A DNA stretch of 64,000 bases, taken from positions 62,001 to 126,000 of the forward strand of contig JAMLJA010000003.1 in the NCBI GenBank assembly GCA_023953905.1. The letters are read 5' to 3'. Each line of letters begins with the position of its first letter. Position 1 is the first letter of the stretch. Positions 41,675 to 51,554 of this stretch are shown here, one piece after another. Origin of the DNA: Rhizobiaceae bacterium (GTDB lineage: Bacteria > Pseudomonadota > Alphaproteobacteria > Rhizobiales > Rhizobiaceae). A program made the position numbers and the translations under genes. Below the pieces are notes generated by a model. It searched no databases. It was not told where the DNA came from and worked only from the letters and a program-made list of their open reading frames with translations.

Positions 41675-43336
41675 TCAGTTGGTGTTGAACCGCGCGACCG
41701 GAAGGAATGCGACCGCCTTGCCCGTGAACCGGCGCGCCTCAAGTTCCTTGCCATCCGGCTGGAAGCCGTTTGCGTAGACCTCGCGGGGTGCGGTGCGCAC
41801 GATGTTGTAGGCAAATGACGGCGCGGTATTCCCACCCTTGCCCTTGGTCACATACTCTTCATCGAACGCCCAGCGCGCGTCAGATGGCTCGGTCGGAAGG
41901 ACGATGGAGGCTGCGGGGGCCTTCTTATCGCGCTTGGTGGCCCGCGCCGCTTTCTTGGTCGTCTTGCTGTCGACCGAGACAATCGTCAAGGGAGCTTGCT
42001 CGACGCTGCGCTCGGCAGCGAGATCGCGGGGCTTGGAAGCTTCAATAAGCGAAGCGATCTGCTGACTGTTTTCGTTTGAAGCGGCAGTGACAGCCTGCTC
42101 GGAAAGCACTTCGGAAGGACGCAGCGATGGCAGCGGTGCTGTGGCTTCATCGCTGGCAAGCGACGCAAGCACTGCCTCCTCCGCGCCAGACTTGGTCGCC
42201 ACATAATTTGGGCGCCAGGTCGGCAGAGGCACGTTTAGAGCGGCCTCGACGGTTGCCGGCGTAGGCTCAACGCTTGCCACCGCCCCGACCGTTTCGTCGG
42301 ACGAGCCAACCACCTGGAACGGGATCTGCTCAGGCTGTGCCGCGGCGACCTCAACCTTCGGGCGAGGCGCAATCGCGGGAAGCGGGGCCGTCCTGTCAGG
42401 AAGAGCTGCCACGATTGTTTCGGCACGGGCCACCTCGGGAACCGGCGCGACCTCAGGTACCCGCTCGACCACCGGTGCAGCTGGAGCAACACCGGGCAAC
42501 TCGACGGGTTCAGGTCCGCGTACCGGAGCCGACGGAGCCTTCGCAGGCCTCGAAGCTACGACAACCTCTTCGGGACCGCTCTCTTCTTCCTCATCGGCAC
42601 CGCGGCTGAACAGAGCAGCGAAAAGGCTCTTGGACCTGCGGCCGCCGTCATTGGCAAGGGCGAGCGTCGTTGCTCCGGATTTCTGACGCGACTGATAGGC
42701 GGCCATCGCCTGATCAAAGCCGGGCAGCGGTTTGCCGTCGCTTGGCACATGCAGCGTCTTGCCATTTGGAAAAACAGCCACGAGTTCCTTGCGGCTCATG
42801 CGCGGCCAGTGGCGCACATTGCCGACATCCAGATGAACGAAGGGCGAGCCTGAGCGTGGATAGTAGCCGACACCGCCCGTCTGTGCCTTGAGGCCAAGGT
42901 CGCGAAGTTTCTTCAGCGGAACACCGGGAATAAAGAAATCCATCGCGTTGCCGAGCGTATGCTGGCTCTTCTTGGCCACGCCCTTGGAGCGACTGCGCAG
43001 CATCGAATTGGTGGCGGGAGAACGGTAGGCCGACACGACATTGATGTAATTGTTCGAGCCGGTTGCCTTGTAGACCCCCCAGACGAGATCGAGCAGGCGC
43101 GGATTCATCTTCGTGGGTTCGTTGCGGCGCCAATCGCGAAGGAAGCGATTGATCTTCTGCAGGCCAGCCTGATCAAAGCGCCCGTTCCGCTTGAACACGA
43201 TCTCGGCCTTTTCGCCGGTGTGCACAAAGTAGAGCTTAAGCGAGCGGGTCTCGGCATGTGCATCCATCGCGGCGAGAGGCAAACAGCCCATCACCAGCAA
43301 CAATGCCACAACTACCTTCCTGCATGCCGCCGACAC
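41675..43336 (-). CDS. DUF882 (YcbK-type) M15 peptidase-like cell wall protein
   Basis: About 553 residues. After a signal peptide (ending near DAHA/ETR) comes the DUF882/peptidase M15-type domain (about 30-190) with LKLYFVHTGEKAEIVFKRNG, VVSAYRSPATNSMLRSRS, SQHTLGNAMDFFIPGV and FVHLDVGNVRHW, whose His/Asp residues are zinc ligands of the family. The rest is a long low-complexity Ala/Pro/Val/Glu tail. The start is unsettled: GTG 43336 gives a clean signal peptide, while GTG 43432 would add 32 residues. It converges on eda. Confidence 0.8.
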   Translation of the reverse strand: MSAACRKVVVALLLVMGCLPLAAMDAHAETRSLKLYFVHTGEKAEIVFKRNGRFDQAGLQKINRFLRDWRRNEPTKMNPRLLDLVWGVYKATGSNNYINVVSAYRSPATNSMLRSRSKGVAKKSQHTLGNAMDFFIPGVPLKKLRDLGLKAQTGGVGYYPRSGSPFVHLDVGNVRHWPRMSRKELVAVFPNGKTLHVPSDGKPLPGFDQAMAAYQSRQKSGATTLALANDGGRRSKSLFAALFSRGADEEEESGPEEVVVASRPAKAPSAPVRGPEPVELPGVAPAAPVVERVPEVAPVPEVARAETIVAALPDRTAPLPAIAPRPKVEVAAAQPEQIPFQVVGSSDETVGAVASVEPTPATVEAALNVPLPTWRPNYVATKSGAEEAVLASLASDEATAPLPSLRPSEVLSEQAVTAASNENSQQIASLIEASKPRDLAAERSVEQAPLTIVSVDSKTTKKAARATKRDKKAPAASIVLPTEPSDARWAFDEEYVTKGKGGNTAPSFAYNIVRTAPREVYANGFQPDGKELEARRFTGKAVAFLPVARFNTN

Positions 43337-43602
43337 GGTGAGCCGGCAATCGATGAAGCGCTCGATACAGATCAAATCAACAGGCCTTTTGAGGTGCCGT
43401 TTGTCCCCGGATTTGATGCCCGGACGGTCCACTGCGTACGTCCGAATATCGATCCAAATGGTTAATCACTGCTTATTGAAGCAGAAATGCGGTAACACAG
43501 TGGCAGGGAATTGGCAAAACTGTTGCGCGGCCGATCTTGGTTAATGATCGGTTGCTCACGGAAAACGCGCTCGGCGGGGAAAGCGGGCTCCAAGTCGGCG
43601 AA

Positions 43603-45117
43603 TCACGACGCCAGCCGCTCGGATCTCTCGCCCACGGCGTCTATGCCGTACTCTTTCATCTTCCGATACAGCGTCGAGCGACCAATCCCCAGACGACGGG
43701 CCACTTCGCTCATCTGGCCGTTGTAGTGCTCGATGGCGAATCGGATCATGTCGAGTTCCATATCGGCAAGCGTTCTAACGTCGCCACGCTCATCCAACGC
43801 CCGCATGGCGCCATCGACGGGGCCAGTTTGCGGCAGCTCGGCAGCAGTTGGAGGGCTGGGGGTGGTGACTTGCTGCAAACCTGTCGTCGACATAGCCTCC
43901 CGCGGGACAGAGGAAACGGCGCCGCTGCTGCCCTCCACTTCATGTCGTATCTGCGGGAAATCCTGCGGCTGAAGCGCGTCGCCCTCGCACAGCACAATGG
44001 CCCGCAGCATGGCGTTTTCCAACTGCCTCACATTGCCCGGCCAGTCATACGCCTCAAGCAGTGTTATCGTGGCGGGCGCAATGCCGACCTCCCGGTTGCC
44101 TGAGTGAAAGCGCATAGCGCGCGTCTTGAGGAAATGCGCAAGCGGCTCAATATCCTCACGCCGCTGCCTGAGCGGCGGCAGTGTTATCGGATAAACATTG
44201 AGGCGATAGAACAGATCCTCGCGAAACTGCCCATCCTTCACCCGCTGGAGCAGGTCGCGATGGGTCGCCGAGATCAGTTTGATATCGACCCTGATCGTCT
44301 GCCGACCGCCGACGGGATCGACTTCGCCTTCCTGAACCGCCCTGAGCAATTTGACCTGGGTCTCAAGCGGCAGGTCGCCAATCTCATCGAGAAAAAGCGT
44401 TCCCCTATCGGCTTCGATAAACTTGCCGGTGTGCTTCTCGGTCGCACCCGTAAATGCACCCTTCTCATGGCCGAACAGGATGCTTTCGACCAGATTCTCG
44501 GGGATAGCGCCGCAATTGACCGTGACAAATGGCTTGGTTGGCCGGTCGCCAGTCCCCTGAATGGCTCTTGCAAAGACTTCCTTACCGACCCCGGACTCGC
44601 CCTCTATCAGCACCGGTATGTTCGAGGCTGCCGCCTTGCGTCCCAGTTGGACCGCCCGCTCCATAGCCGGACTGCGGGTCACAAGATCCTTGAATGTCAA
44701 CGAGCCTGCACGTCGCACCGCCCGCCGCGTCTCGCCTTCCAGTTCCTCGACCTTGAGCGCATTTGAGATCGCAGCCTGCAGGCGCTCTGGTGCTGCGGGC
44801 TTGACGATAAAGTCCACAGCCCCGGACCTCATGGCCGCAACGGCAGTCTCGATCCCACCATTCGCGGTCTGCACGATCACCGGAATCTCAATCGAGCGCT
44901 CGCCCATCCGACGCAGCACAGCGAGGCCATCGATGCCGGGCATGGCGAGATCCAAAACCACGACATTGACGGGATTCTCACCAGGAACTTCAAGCAGCTT
45001 CAGTGCAAGCTCGCCCCCGTCCACCACCGTGGTTTGATAGCCAAACCTGCGCACCGCTGCCTCCAGCAGGCGCCGCTGGACAGGATCATCATCAACGATA
45101 AGAATATGCGCAGCCAT
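43603..45117 (-). CDS. Sigma-54-dependent response regulator
   Basis: A 504-residue NtrC-family activator. The receiver (1-120) has ILIVDDDPVQRRLL, the phospho-acceptor in NVVVLDLAMPGIDGL and the Lys in DFIVKPAAPE. The AAA+ domain (about 150-380) has Walker A GESGVGKEVFARA, the sigma-54 contact loop GAFTGA and LFLDEIGDLPLETQVKLLRAVQ. The C-terminus is a Fis-type helix-turn-helix (MSEVARRLGIGRSTLYRKMKEYGI). No histidine kinase gene is adjacent, so it is an orphan. It diverges from pepF with 150 bases between starts. Targets are unknown. Confidence 0.93.
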   Translation of the reverse strand: MAAHILIVDDDPVQRRLLEAAVRRFGYQTTVVDGGELALKLLEVPGENPVNVVVLDLAMPGIDGLAVLRRMGERSIEIPVIVQTANGGIETAVAAMRSGAVDFIVKPAAPERLQAAISNALKVEELEGETRRAVRRAGSLTFKDLVTRSPAMERAVQLGRKAAASNIPVLIEGESGVGKEVFARAIQGTGDRPTKPFVTVNCGAIPENLVESILFGHEKGAFTGATEKHTGKFIEADRGTLFLDEIGDLPLETQVKLLRAVQEGEVDPVGGRQTIRVDIKLISATHRDLLQRVKDGQFREDLFYRLNVYPITLPPLRQRREDIEPLAHFLKTRAMRFHSGNREVGIAPATITLLEAYDWPGNVRQLENAMLRAIVLCEGDALQPQDFPQIRHEVEGSSGAVSSVPREAMSTTGLQQVTTPSPPTAAELPQTGPVDGAMRALDERGDVRTLADMELDMIRFAIEHYNGQMSEVARRLGIGRSTLYRKMKEYGIDAVGERSERLAS

Positions 45118-45267
45118 AGATCCATCGATCCGCGAATTGAAAAGGTTACGGACTGGACCATCTTGGCACATGGTCCTAAATACCGGCCCAAGAAAACAGG
45201 TGAACGAAAGCTTAGTGGCGTCTGGAGCATTCGTTCGAACTTCTCCGAACACACCGGAAGGCAATCA

Positions 45268-47103
45268 ATGCGATATCCCCTAGATCGCGCGCGCGGCATT
45301 TCGACGGCGCAAGGCGCAGATCCCACGGCAGGCAAGCTTCCCGAGTGGAACCTTGCCGACCTTTATCCCTCAATGGACGCGCCTGAACTCGCTCGCGACC
45401 TCGGTCGCTCGATGGCTGATGCTGTCGCCTTCGAAAAGAAGTGGCGGGGCAAGCTCTCGGAGGAAGCCAGGAGCGGCGCGAACGGGCATTTGGGCAAAGC
45501 CGTGCAAGAATATGAGGCGCTGGAAGAGCTTATGGGGCGAATCGCCTCCTATGCTGGTCTGCTCTATGCCGGTGACACGTCGGACCCCAAGCGGTCGAAA
45601 CTCTACGGAGACATAAACCAGAACATCACGGACGCCAGCGCGCATCTTCTGTTCTTCACGCTCGAACTGAACATGATCGATGACAATCTGGTTCTGGCGG
45701 CACTGGATGCAGACCCAGCCTTTGGTCACTACCGGCCCTGGGTGCTCGATCTGCGCATGGACAAGCCCTATCAGCTTGAGGATCGCGTCGAGCAACTATT
45801 CCACGAGAAGTCCGTCACGGGCCGGGCGGCGTGGAACCGTCTCTTTGACGAGACGATCAGCGACTTGCGCTTCGATCTGGATAAAGAACGTCTGACGCTC
45901 GAACAGACGCTCCATCGCATGCAGGACGCGGACGGAGATGTCCGCAGGAAGGCAGCCGAGGCGCTCGCAGCGACGTTCAACGACAATCTGCGCACCTTCA
46001 CGCTGGTCACCAACACATTGGCGAAAGACAAGGAAATCTCGGACCGGTGGCGCGGCTTTGCCGACATTGCCGATTCACGGCATCTTGCCAACCGCGTCGA
46101 ACGCGGCGTCGTCGACGCATTGGCGAGCGCGGTTCGCAATGCCTATCCACGTCTTTCGCACCGCTATTATGCCATGAAGGCGCGTTGGCTTGGCATGGAG
46201 CAAATGAACCATTGGGATCGCAATGCACCGCTCCCTGACACCCCGCAGGCCTCCATCGCCTGGGATGACGCGCGGGACACGGTACTTTCTGCATATCGGA
46301 GTTTTTCGCCCGAGATGTCGGAGATCGCGGGTCGCTTCTTCGACCTCAACTGGATCGACGCCCCTGCCCGCCCCGGCAAGGCGCCGGGAGCCTTCGCGCA
46401 TCCGACCGTTCCGTCAGCGCATCCCTACGTGCTGCTCAACTACATGGGCAAGCCGCGCGATGTCATGACCCTGGCCCATGAACTCGGCCACGGCGTGCAT
46501 CAGGTGCTGGCAGGCAAGCAGGGGGCGCTCATGGCCTCCACCCCGCTGACCTTGGCGGAGACGGCCTCTGTGTTTGGCGAGATGCTGACCTTCCGGTCGT
46601 TGATCGACAAGACGAAAGACCGCCGCGAACGCAAGGCCATGCTCGCCCAGAAGGTCGAGGACATGATCAACACCGTGGTGCGCCAGATCGCCTTCTACGA
46701 GTTCGAGCGCAAGATTCATACCGAGCGCCGCAATGGCGAACTCACATCCGATCGCCTTGGTGAATTCTGGCTGGAGGTCCAGTCCGAGAGCCTCGGGCCT
46801 GCAATCAAGCTGCGCGAAGGCTACGAGACGTTCTGGACCTATATTCCCCACTTCATCCATTCACCGTTCTATGTCTATGCCTACGCCTTCGGTGACTGCC
46901 TGGTGAACTCCCTCTACGCGGTCTACCAGAATGCAGAGAGCGGATTTCAGGAGAAGTACTTCGAAATGTTGCGGGCAGGTGGAACCAAGCATCATTCGGA
47001 GTTGCTCAAGCCATTCGGCCTGGACGCGACGGATCCGGACTTTTGGAGCAAGGGACTGTCGGTCATCTCGAATCTCATCGACGAGCTGGAAGCGCTCGAC
47101 TAG
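45268..47103 (+). CDS. pepF: M3 family oligoendopeptidase F
   Basis: A 611-residue zinc metallopeptidase that cleaves short peptides in the cytoplasm. The zinc motif HELGH is at residues 404-408 in VMTLAHELGHGVHQVL, and the third ligand Glu in TLAETASVFGEMLTF follows 26 residues later. N-terminal EWNLADLYPSMDAPEL is the family start. ATG 45268 follows GGAAGG; the frame runs further upstream but overlaps the regulatory region of the divergent gene. pabB follows 34 bases later and may be cotranscribed. Confidence 0.94.
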   Translation: MRYPLDRARGISTAQGADPTAGKLPEWNLADLYPSMDAPELARDLGRSMADAVAFEKKWRGKLSEEARSGANGHLGKAVQEYEALEELMGRIASYAGLLYAGDTSDPKRSKLYGDINQNITDASAHLLFFTLELNMIDDNLVLAALDADPAFGHYRPWVLDLRMDKPYQLEDRVEQLFHEKSVTGRAAWNRLFDETISDLRFDLDKERLTLEQTLHRMQDADGDVRRKAAEALAATFNDNLRTFTLVTNTLAKDKEISDRWRGFADIADSRHLANRVERGVVDALASAVRNAYPRLSHRYYAMKARWLGMEQMNHWDRNAPLPDTPQASIAWDDARDTVLSAYRSFSPEMSEIAGRFFDLNWIDAPARPGKAPGAFAHPTVPSAHPYVLLNYMGKPRDVMTLAHELGHGVHQVLAGKQGALMASTPLTLAETASVFGEMLTFRSLIDKTKDRRERKAMLAQKVEDMINTVVRQIAFYEFERKIHTERRNGELTSDRLGEFWLEVQSESLGPAIKLREGYETFWTYIPHFIHSPFYVYAYAFGDCLVNSLYAVYQNAESGFQEKYFEMLRAGGTKHHSELLKPFGLDATDPDFWSKGLSVISNLIDELEALD

Positions 47104-47137
47104 GGGGCTACTCCATCGGAAATGGTCGCGGTAAGGC

Positions 47138-48292
47138 ATGATTGAGATGCCCGCCCCCTTTGCATTGTTTCGTAACGATCTCGCCGGACACGAACTGCTG
47201 TTCGAAAGGCCGACGAAACTGCTCGTCGCCCATACGCCGAGCGAGTTCTTTTCATGCCTGGAGAAGGCCGAGCGTGCGCGAGCAGCGGGCCACTGGCTTG
47301 CCGGCTACTTTTCCTACGAGGCAGGGTTTCTTTTCGAACCCAAGCTGGCGGCGATGATGCCGGGCAACCGACGCGTGCCGTTCCTGTGTCTCGGCGTATT
47401 CGACCAGCCATCCGACGCCATTGCGAGGCTATCCGACCCCACACCGATCAACGGGCCGATTTTCGAACCTCGCGCTCGCTGGACACGCAACATCTATGCC
47501 CAGAACTTCGCACGGCTGCACCGCCATATCCGCATGGGGGACTGCTATCAGGGCAACCTGACGTTTCCAGTGGACGCAGGTTGGTCGGGGTCACCGATCG
47601 CCGCCTTTGACGCGCTCACGGCTCGCCAGCCCGTCAAATATGGCGCACTCATCTCGCTTCACGGCCCGACGATCCTGTCACGCTCGCCTGAACTGTTCTT
47701 CGAGGTTAATCAGGGAGGGTGGATCGAAACACATCCGATGAAGGGGACTGCAAGGCGCGGCGAGACCGCCGAGGAGGACCGGCGCCAAAAGGAATTCCTG
47801 CGCAACGACCCGAAGAACCAGGCGGAAAACCGCATGATCGTGGACCTGCTGCGCAATGACATATCCCGTATCAGCGAAGTCGGCACCCTCGATGTGCCCG
47901 AGCTTTTCCGCATCGAGACCTATCCGACCCTTCACCAGATGGTAAGTACCGTGCGGGCGAAACTCTCACCTGGCACATCCATCGAAGACATCTTCAGAGC
48001 CCTGTTTCCGTGCGGCTCTATTACCGGTGCGCCCAAGATGCGCGCGATGGAGATCCTGCGGCAACTGGAGGACCAGCCCCGCGACATCTATTGCGGCGCC
48101 ATTGGTTGGATTGCCCCGGGAGGTCCGATGCGCTTTTCCGTTGCCATCAGGACCATCACCCTCTTTCCTGGCGGCGAGGCCGTCTACAATGTCGGCGGCG
48201 GCGTGGTCTTCGATTCCAACGCCGAAGAGGAATATGCCGAATGCCTTTTGAAAGCGCGCTTCGCGACGGGGACCCTGCCCACTTCGAACTGA
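47138..48292 (+). CDS. pabB: Aminodeoxychorismate synthase component I
   Basis: A 384-residue chorismate-binding enzyme making 4-amino-4-deoxychorismate for folate. Landmarks are YSYEAGFLFEP, YQGNLTFPV, ILSRSPELFFEV, HPMKGTARRGETAEEDRRQ, NRMIVDLLRNDISRI, FPCGSITGAPKMRAMEIL and GAIGWIAPGGPMRFSVAIRT. It is shorter at the N-terminus than enterobacterial PabB, as is common in rhizobia. The 3' end overlaps the lyase gene by 52 bases, so the two are coupled. No glutamine amidotransferase gene (pabA) is nearby. Confidence 0.93.
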   Translation: MIEMPAPFALFRNDLAGHELLFERPTKLLVAHTPSEFFSCLEKAERARAAGHWLAGYFSYEAGFLFEPKLAAMMPGNRRVPFLCLGVFDQPSDAIARLSDPTPINGPIFEPRARWTRNIYAQNFARLHRHIRMGDCYQGNLTFPVDAGWSGSPIAAFDALTARQPVKYGALISLHGPTILSRSPELFFEVNQGGWIETHPMKGTARRGETAEEDRRQKEFLRNDPKNQAENRMIVDLLRNDISRISEVGTLDVPELFRIETYPTLHQMVSTVRAKLSPGTSIEDIFRALFPCGSITGAPKMRAMEILRQLEDQPRDIYCGAIGWIAPGGPMRFSVAIRTITLFPGGEAVYNVGGGVVFDSNAEEEYAECLLKARFATGTLPTSN

Positions 48293-48915
48293 TAGAGACG
48301 ATGCGCTGGGAGCCCGCCCTCGGATTCGTGAGAGTGGAGCGGCATCTTGAGCGTCTGGCCGGCTCTGCCGCTGCGCTGGGCTTTCTGTTCGAAAGACCGA
48401 GGGTGCTTCAGGCTCTGGCAAATCTGGGTAATTCCGAGACGTCAATGCGAGTGCGCCTCACGCTGTCTCGCGAGGGCGTTGTTGACGTCACGGCGCAACC
48501 CTTCGTGCCCTTGCACGCAGGCGCAATCTGGACCCTTCGCATCGCGCACCAGAAACTGACCTCGTCAGATGCACTGCTGCGTCACAAGACCAGCAGGCGC
48601 GACGTCTATGCCCGTGCGCGCGCCGAATACTCAGCCCAAGAGGCCGACGAGGTGATCCTCCTGAATGAGCGAGGAGCGCTGTGCGAAGGAACAATTACCA
48701 ACATCTTTGTCGACTTGGGCGATGACGTCCTGGTCACGCCACCTCTGGAATGTGGACTTCTGCCCGGCATTCTGCGCGGCGAAATGCTGGATCAGGGCCA
48801 GGCTCGCGAGGCACTGATACGGCCCGAGCAACTCTCATCAGCAACTGCGATATATGTCGGCAACTCGCTACGCGGATGCATCCCGGCAAAACTTGCGACA
48901 TCCCACGCCGATTGA
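48241..48915 (+). CDS. pabC: Aminotransferase class IV, probable aminodeoxychorismate lyase
   Basis: A 224-residue PLP enzyme that releases pyruvate from aminodeoxychorismate to give p-aminobenzoate. The PLP lysine is Lys116 in LLRHKTSRRDVYARA, and EADEVILLNERGALCEGTITNIFVDL carries the conserved Glu. GLLPGILRGEML is the family motif. The start is placed at ATG 48241 within the end of pabB, which gives MPFESALRDGDPAHFELIETMRW, the standard beginning. The larger open frame upstream overlaps pabB and is not used. Confidence 0.88.
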   Translation: MPFESALRDGDPAHFELIETMRWEPALGFVRVERHLERLAGSAAALGFLFERPRVLQALANLGNSETSMRVRLTLSREGVVDVTAQPFVPLHAGAIWTLRIAHQKLTSSDALLRHKTSRRDVYARARAEYSAQEADEVILLNERGALCEGTITNIFVDLGDDVLVTPPLECGLLPGILRGEMLDQGQAREALIRPEQLSSATAIYVGNSLRGCIPAKLATSHAD

Positions 48916-48942
48916 CCGGCCGGACTGGCGCACATAGAGCTT

Positions 48943-49884
48943 ATGTCCTTCGAGACGCATCAGATGACGAACACCCCAACTCACACGCCCTATGACGGCT
49001 CCGCAAAGCCGTTCACAATCGGCCTCAAACCACTCGATCTTTCGACCTGGATTGAGATCGACCGCACCTATGATCCGCAAATGCGTGAGAAGCAACGGCT
49101 GTTTGCGTCCAATCTGAACGAAGTTTTCGTAGAAGAACCCGACACGTCGCAAGCGCAACGCGAGGTATTCTCATTGGTTCGGCAGCACGTCTGTGCGCGC
49201 TTCCCCGAGCGGTTCGCGCAGACCTGCAAAGGCATCGCGATCAAGGGACATCCGGCCCTCGACAATGACCAGATAGGCAAACTGCCCGCGCTCCACGCCG
49301 CGTCGCTTCTGGTGCAGGAGGACCTTATCCTTATGCGCAATGGCGAGGATGGTTGGCGCCTTTCAGCGGGAGCCCTGTGCTTTCCGTCTTCATGGCGGCT
49401 CCGCGATAAATTCGGGCGACCACTACAGGATATCCACGCGCCGGTTCCAAGCTTTGGAAGGGGCACCCGCAACGCCGATCTCATTCAACGAATGTTCGAC
49501 AATCTCAAGGTGGATCAGCCCGTCCAACGGCTCAACTGGTCCCTGCAACCAAGTCATCAGCTCTATTATCCGCTTACAGAGCCACAGCGTGACCTTCGGA
49601 TCGGAACGCGGCCTTCGAAATTTGCCGACATGTCAGCGATCGCACGTGGCTTCGTGCGCGTCGAACGCCAGACACTGCGAAAGCTGCCTCAGTCGGGGGA
49701 TATTCTGTTCACGATCCGGATCTATCTCGATCCGCTCGAATTCTTTCAAAATCATTCTGAAGGGGCGCCGCTGGCCGCTGCATTTGCGGGCCAGCTTATG
49801 ACGCTTGATCAGGCCCAACTTGACTACAAGGGATTGACCGCCGACCGCGACCGTCTCGTCGATTTCCTCAGCTCAAACGGATGA
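48943..49884 (+). CDS. DUF3445 / heme-dependent oxidative N-demethylase-like protein
   Basis: A 313-residue cytoplasmic protein of the DUF3445 family, some members of which are haem-dependent oxidative N-demethylases. Family features are FTIGLKPLDLSTWIEIDRTYDPQMREKQRLF in outline, the VQEDLILMRNGEDGWRLSAGALCFPSSWRLRDKFGRPLQDIHAPVP region (the strongest hallmark is CFPSSWRLRDKFG) and FVRVERQTLRKLP. No membrane segment. ATG 48964 is an alternative start. It is between folate genes and homospermidine synthase; whether it acts on a methylated amine is speculation. Confidence 0.8.
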   Translation: MSFETHQMTNTPTHTPYDGSAKPFTIGLKPLDLSTWIEIDRTYDPQMREKQRLFASNLNEVFVEEPDTSQAQREVFSLVRQHVCARFPERFAQTCKGIAIKGHPALDNDQIGKLPALHAASLLVQEDLILMRNGEDGWRLSAGALCFPSSWRLRDKFGRPLQDIHAPVPSFGRGTRNADLIQRMFDNLKVDQPVQRLNWSLQPSHQLYYPLTEPQRDLRIGTRPSKFADMSAIARGFVRVERQTLRKLPQSGDILFTIRIYLDPLEFFQNHSEGAPLAAAFAGQLMTLDQAQLDYKGLTADRDRLVDFLSSNG

Positions 49885-50005
49885 AGGCGCCTGCGGCGAG
49901 TGATCCCGGCCGCCGCTTCTTTCTTTATTGTGACACTGATCTATGGTTAGGCCCATGCGAAGCGCGTCTCGGATAGCCGCGACGACGATAAGGAGTGCGT
50001 AACGA

Positions 50006-51451
50006 ATGGCGAATGAAAAGTGGCCTGTTCATGGAGAAATCACCGGTCCCATCGTGATGATCGGGTTCGGATCAATCGGCCGCGGAACGCTGCCGCTCAT
50101 CGAACGGCATTTCAAATTCGACAAGTCGCGCATGAGCGTCATCGATCCACGCGATACCGACAAGAAGCTGTTGGACGATCGCGGCATTTCGTTCATCCAG
50201 GAGTCCGTCACCAAGAAGAACTATAAGGACCTGCTGACGCCGTTGCTGACGGAAGGCACGGGCCAGGGCTTCTGCGTGAACCTCTCGGTAGACACGTCTT
50301 CTCTGGAACTGATGAAGCTCTGCCGCAAACTCGGCGTGCTCTACATCGACACCGTCATAGAACCATGGCTGGGCTTCTACTTCGACAATGATGCAGGCAA
50401 TGCGGCCCGCACCAACTATGCCTTGCGCGAAACGGTCCGCAAGGAGAAAGAAAAGCACCCCGGCGGCACCACTGCGGTCTCGTGCAGCGGCGCCAACCCC
50501 GGCATGGTTTCGTGGCTGGTCAAGCAGGCCCTGGTCAATCTCGCCACCGATCTCAAGATCGATTTCGAGGAGCCTGCTACCGGAGACCGTACGGGTTGGG
50601 CGAAACTGATGAAAAAGGCGGGTGTGAAGGGCATCCACATCGCCGAGCGCGACACGCAGCGCGCCAAGAAGCCAAAGCCCATGGATGTGTTCTGGAACAC
50701 ATGGTCGGTGGAAGGCTTCATCGCCGAGGGGTTACAGCCTGCAGAACTTGGATGGGGCACCCACGAAAAATGGATGCCCAAGAATGCCAAGAAGCAGAAG
50801 CACGGCTCGAAGGCCGCGATCTATCTCGAGCAGCCCGGCGGCAATACCCGGGTGCGCAGTTGGTGCCCTACTCCCGGCCCACAATATGGTTTGCTCGTCA
50901 CCCACAACGAGGCCATCTCGATCGCCGACTTCTTCACGGTGCGCAATAAGAAGGGCGAGGTCACTTATCGTCCGACCTGCCACTATGCCTACCATCCATG
51001 CAATGACGCCGTGCTGTCGCTTTATGAAATGTTTGGAGCGGGCGGCAAAGCCCAACCGGTGCAGCATGTGCTCGACGAAAAAGAACTTGTCGACGGCATG
51101 GATGAGCTCGGCGTGCTTCTCTACGGGCATGCCAAGAATGCCTATTGGTATGGGTCGCAGCTCAGCCTGGCCGAGGCACGCAAGCTCGCGCCTTACCAGA
51201 ATGCAACCGGTCTGCAGGTCTCGTCTGCTGTAACGGCCGGGATGGTATGGGCGCTGGAAAACCCGACTGCCGGCATCGTGGAAGCCGATGACATGGACCA
51301 CAATCGCTGTCTTGAAGTGCAGATGCCCTATCTCGGGCCTGTCAAAGGCTACTACAGCGAATGGACCCCGCTTGACGGTAGACCCGGCCTGTTCCCCGAG
51401 GATATCGACAAGGACGACCCTTGGCAGTTCCGCAACATATTGGTCAGATAA
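50006..51451 (+). CDS. hss: Homospermidine synthase
   Basis: A 481-residue NAD-dependent enzyme that joins two putrescines (or putrescine and spermidine) into sym-homospermidine, a major polyamine of rhizobia. The Rossmann loop is PIVMIGFGSIGRGTLPL (17-27). Other conserved blocks are YIDTVIEPWLGFYFD, AVSCSGANPGMVSWLVKQAL, GIHIAERDTQ, WSVEGFIAEGLQPAELGWGTHE and QVSSAVTAGMVWALENP. Its substrate putrescine would come from the decarboxylase at 26128. A 120-base upstream gap holds its promoter, and the AAGGAGTG site is strong. Confidence 0.96.
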   Translation: MANEKWPVHGEITGPIVMIGFGSIGRGTLPLIERHFKFDKSRMSVIDPRDTDKKLLDDRGISFIQESVTKKNYKDLLTPLLTEGTGQGFCVNLSVDTSSLELMKLCRKLGVLYIDTVIEPWLGFYFDNDAGNAARTNYALRETVRKEKEKHPGGTTAVSCSGANPGMVSWLVKQALVNLATDLKIDFEEPATGDRTGWAKLMKKAGVKGIHIAERDTQRAKKPKPMDVFWNTWSVEGFIAEGLQPAELGWGTHEKWMPKNAKKQKHGSKAAIYLEQPGGNTRVRSWCPTPGPQYGLLVTHNEAISIADFFTVRNKKGEVTYRPTCHYAYHPCNDAVLSLYEMFGAGGKAQPVQHVLDEKELVDGMDELGVLLYGHAKNAYWYGSQLSLAEARKLAPYQNATGLQVSSAVTAGMVWALENPTAGIVEADDMDHNRCLEVQMPYLGPVKGYYSEWTPLDGRPGLFPEDIDKDDPWQFRNILVR

Positions 51452-51554
51452 TCTCGTCCAGAGCCGGCTTGGAGCCTGCACAGCTTGCATTGGCAATGAA
51501 TATTGGCAATGACACCTGGGGTTGAGGCCTGAAGATGCGAAGAGGACTGAAAAC

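Noticed and set aside
43512..43526. Sigma-54-like promoter (TGGCA with TTGC at -24/-12 spacing) on the plus strand
   Set aside because: It points into the 3' end of the minus-strand regulator with no gene downstream, and about 0.5 such matches are expected by chance in 64 kb on both strands.
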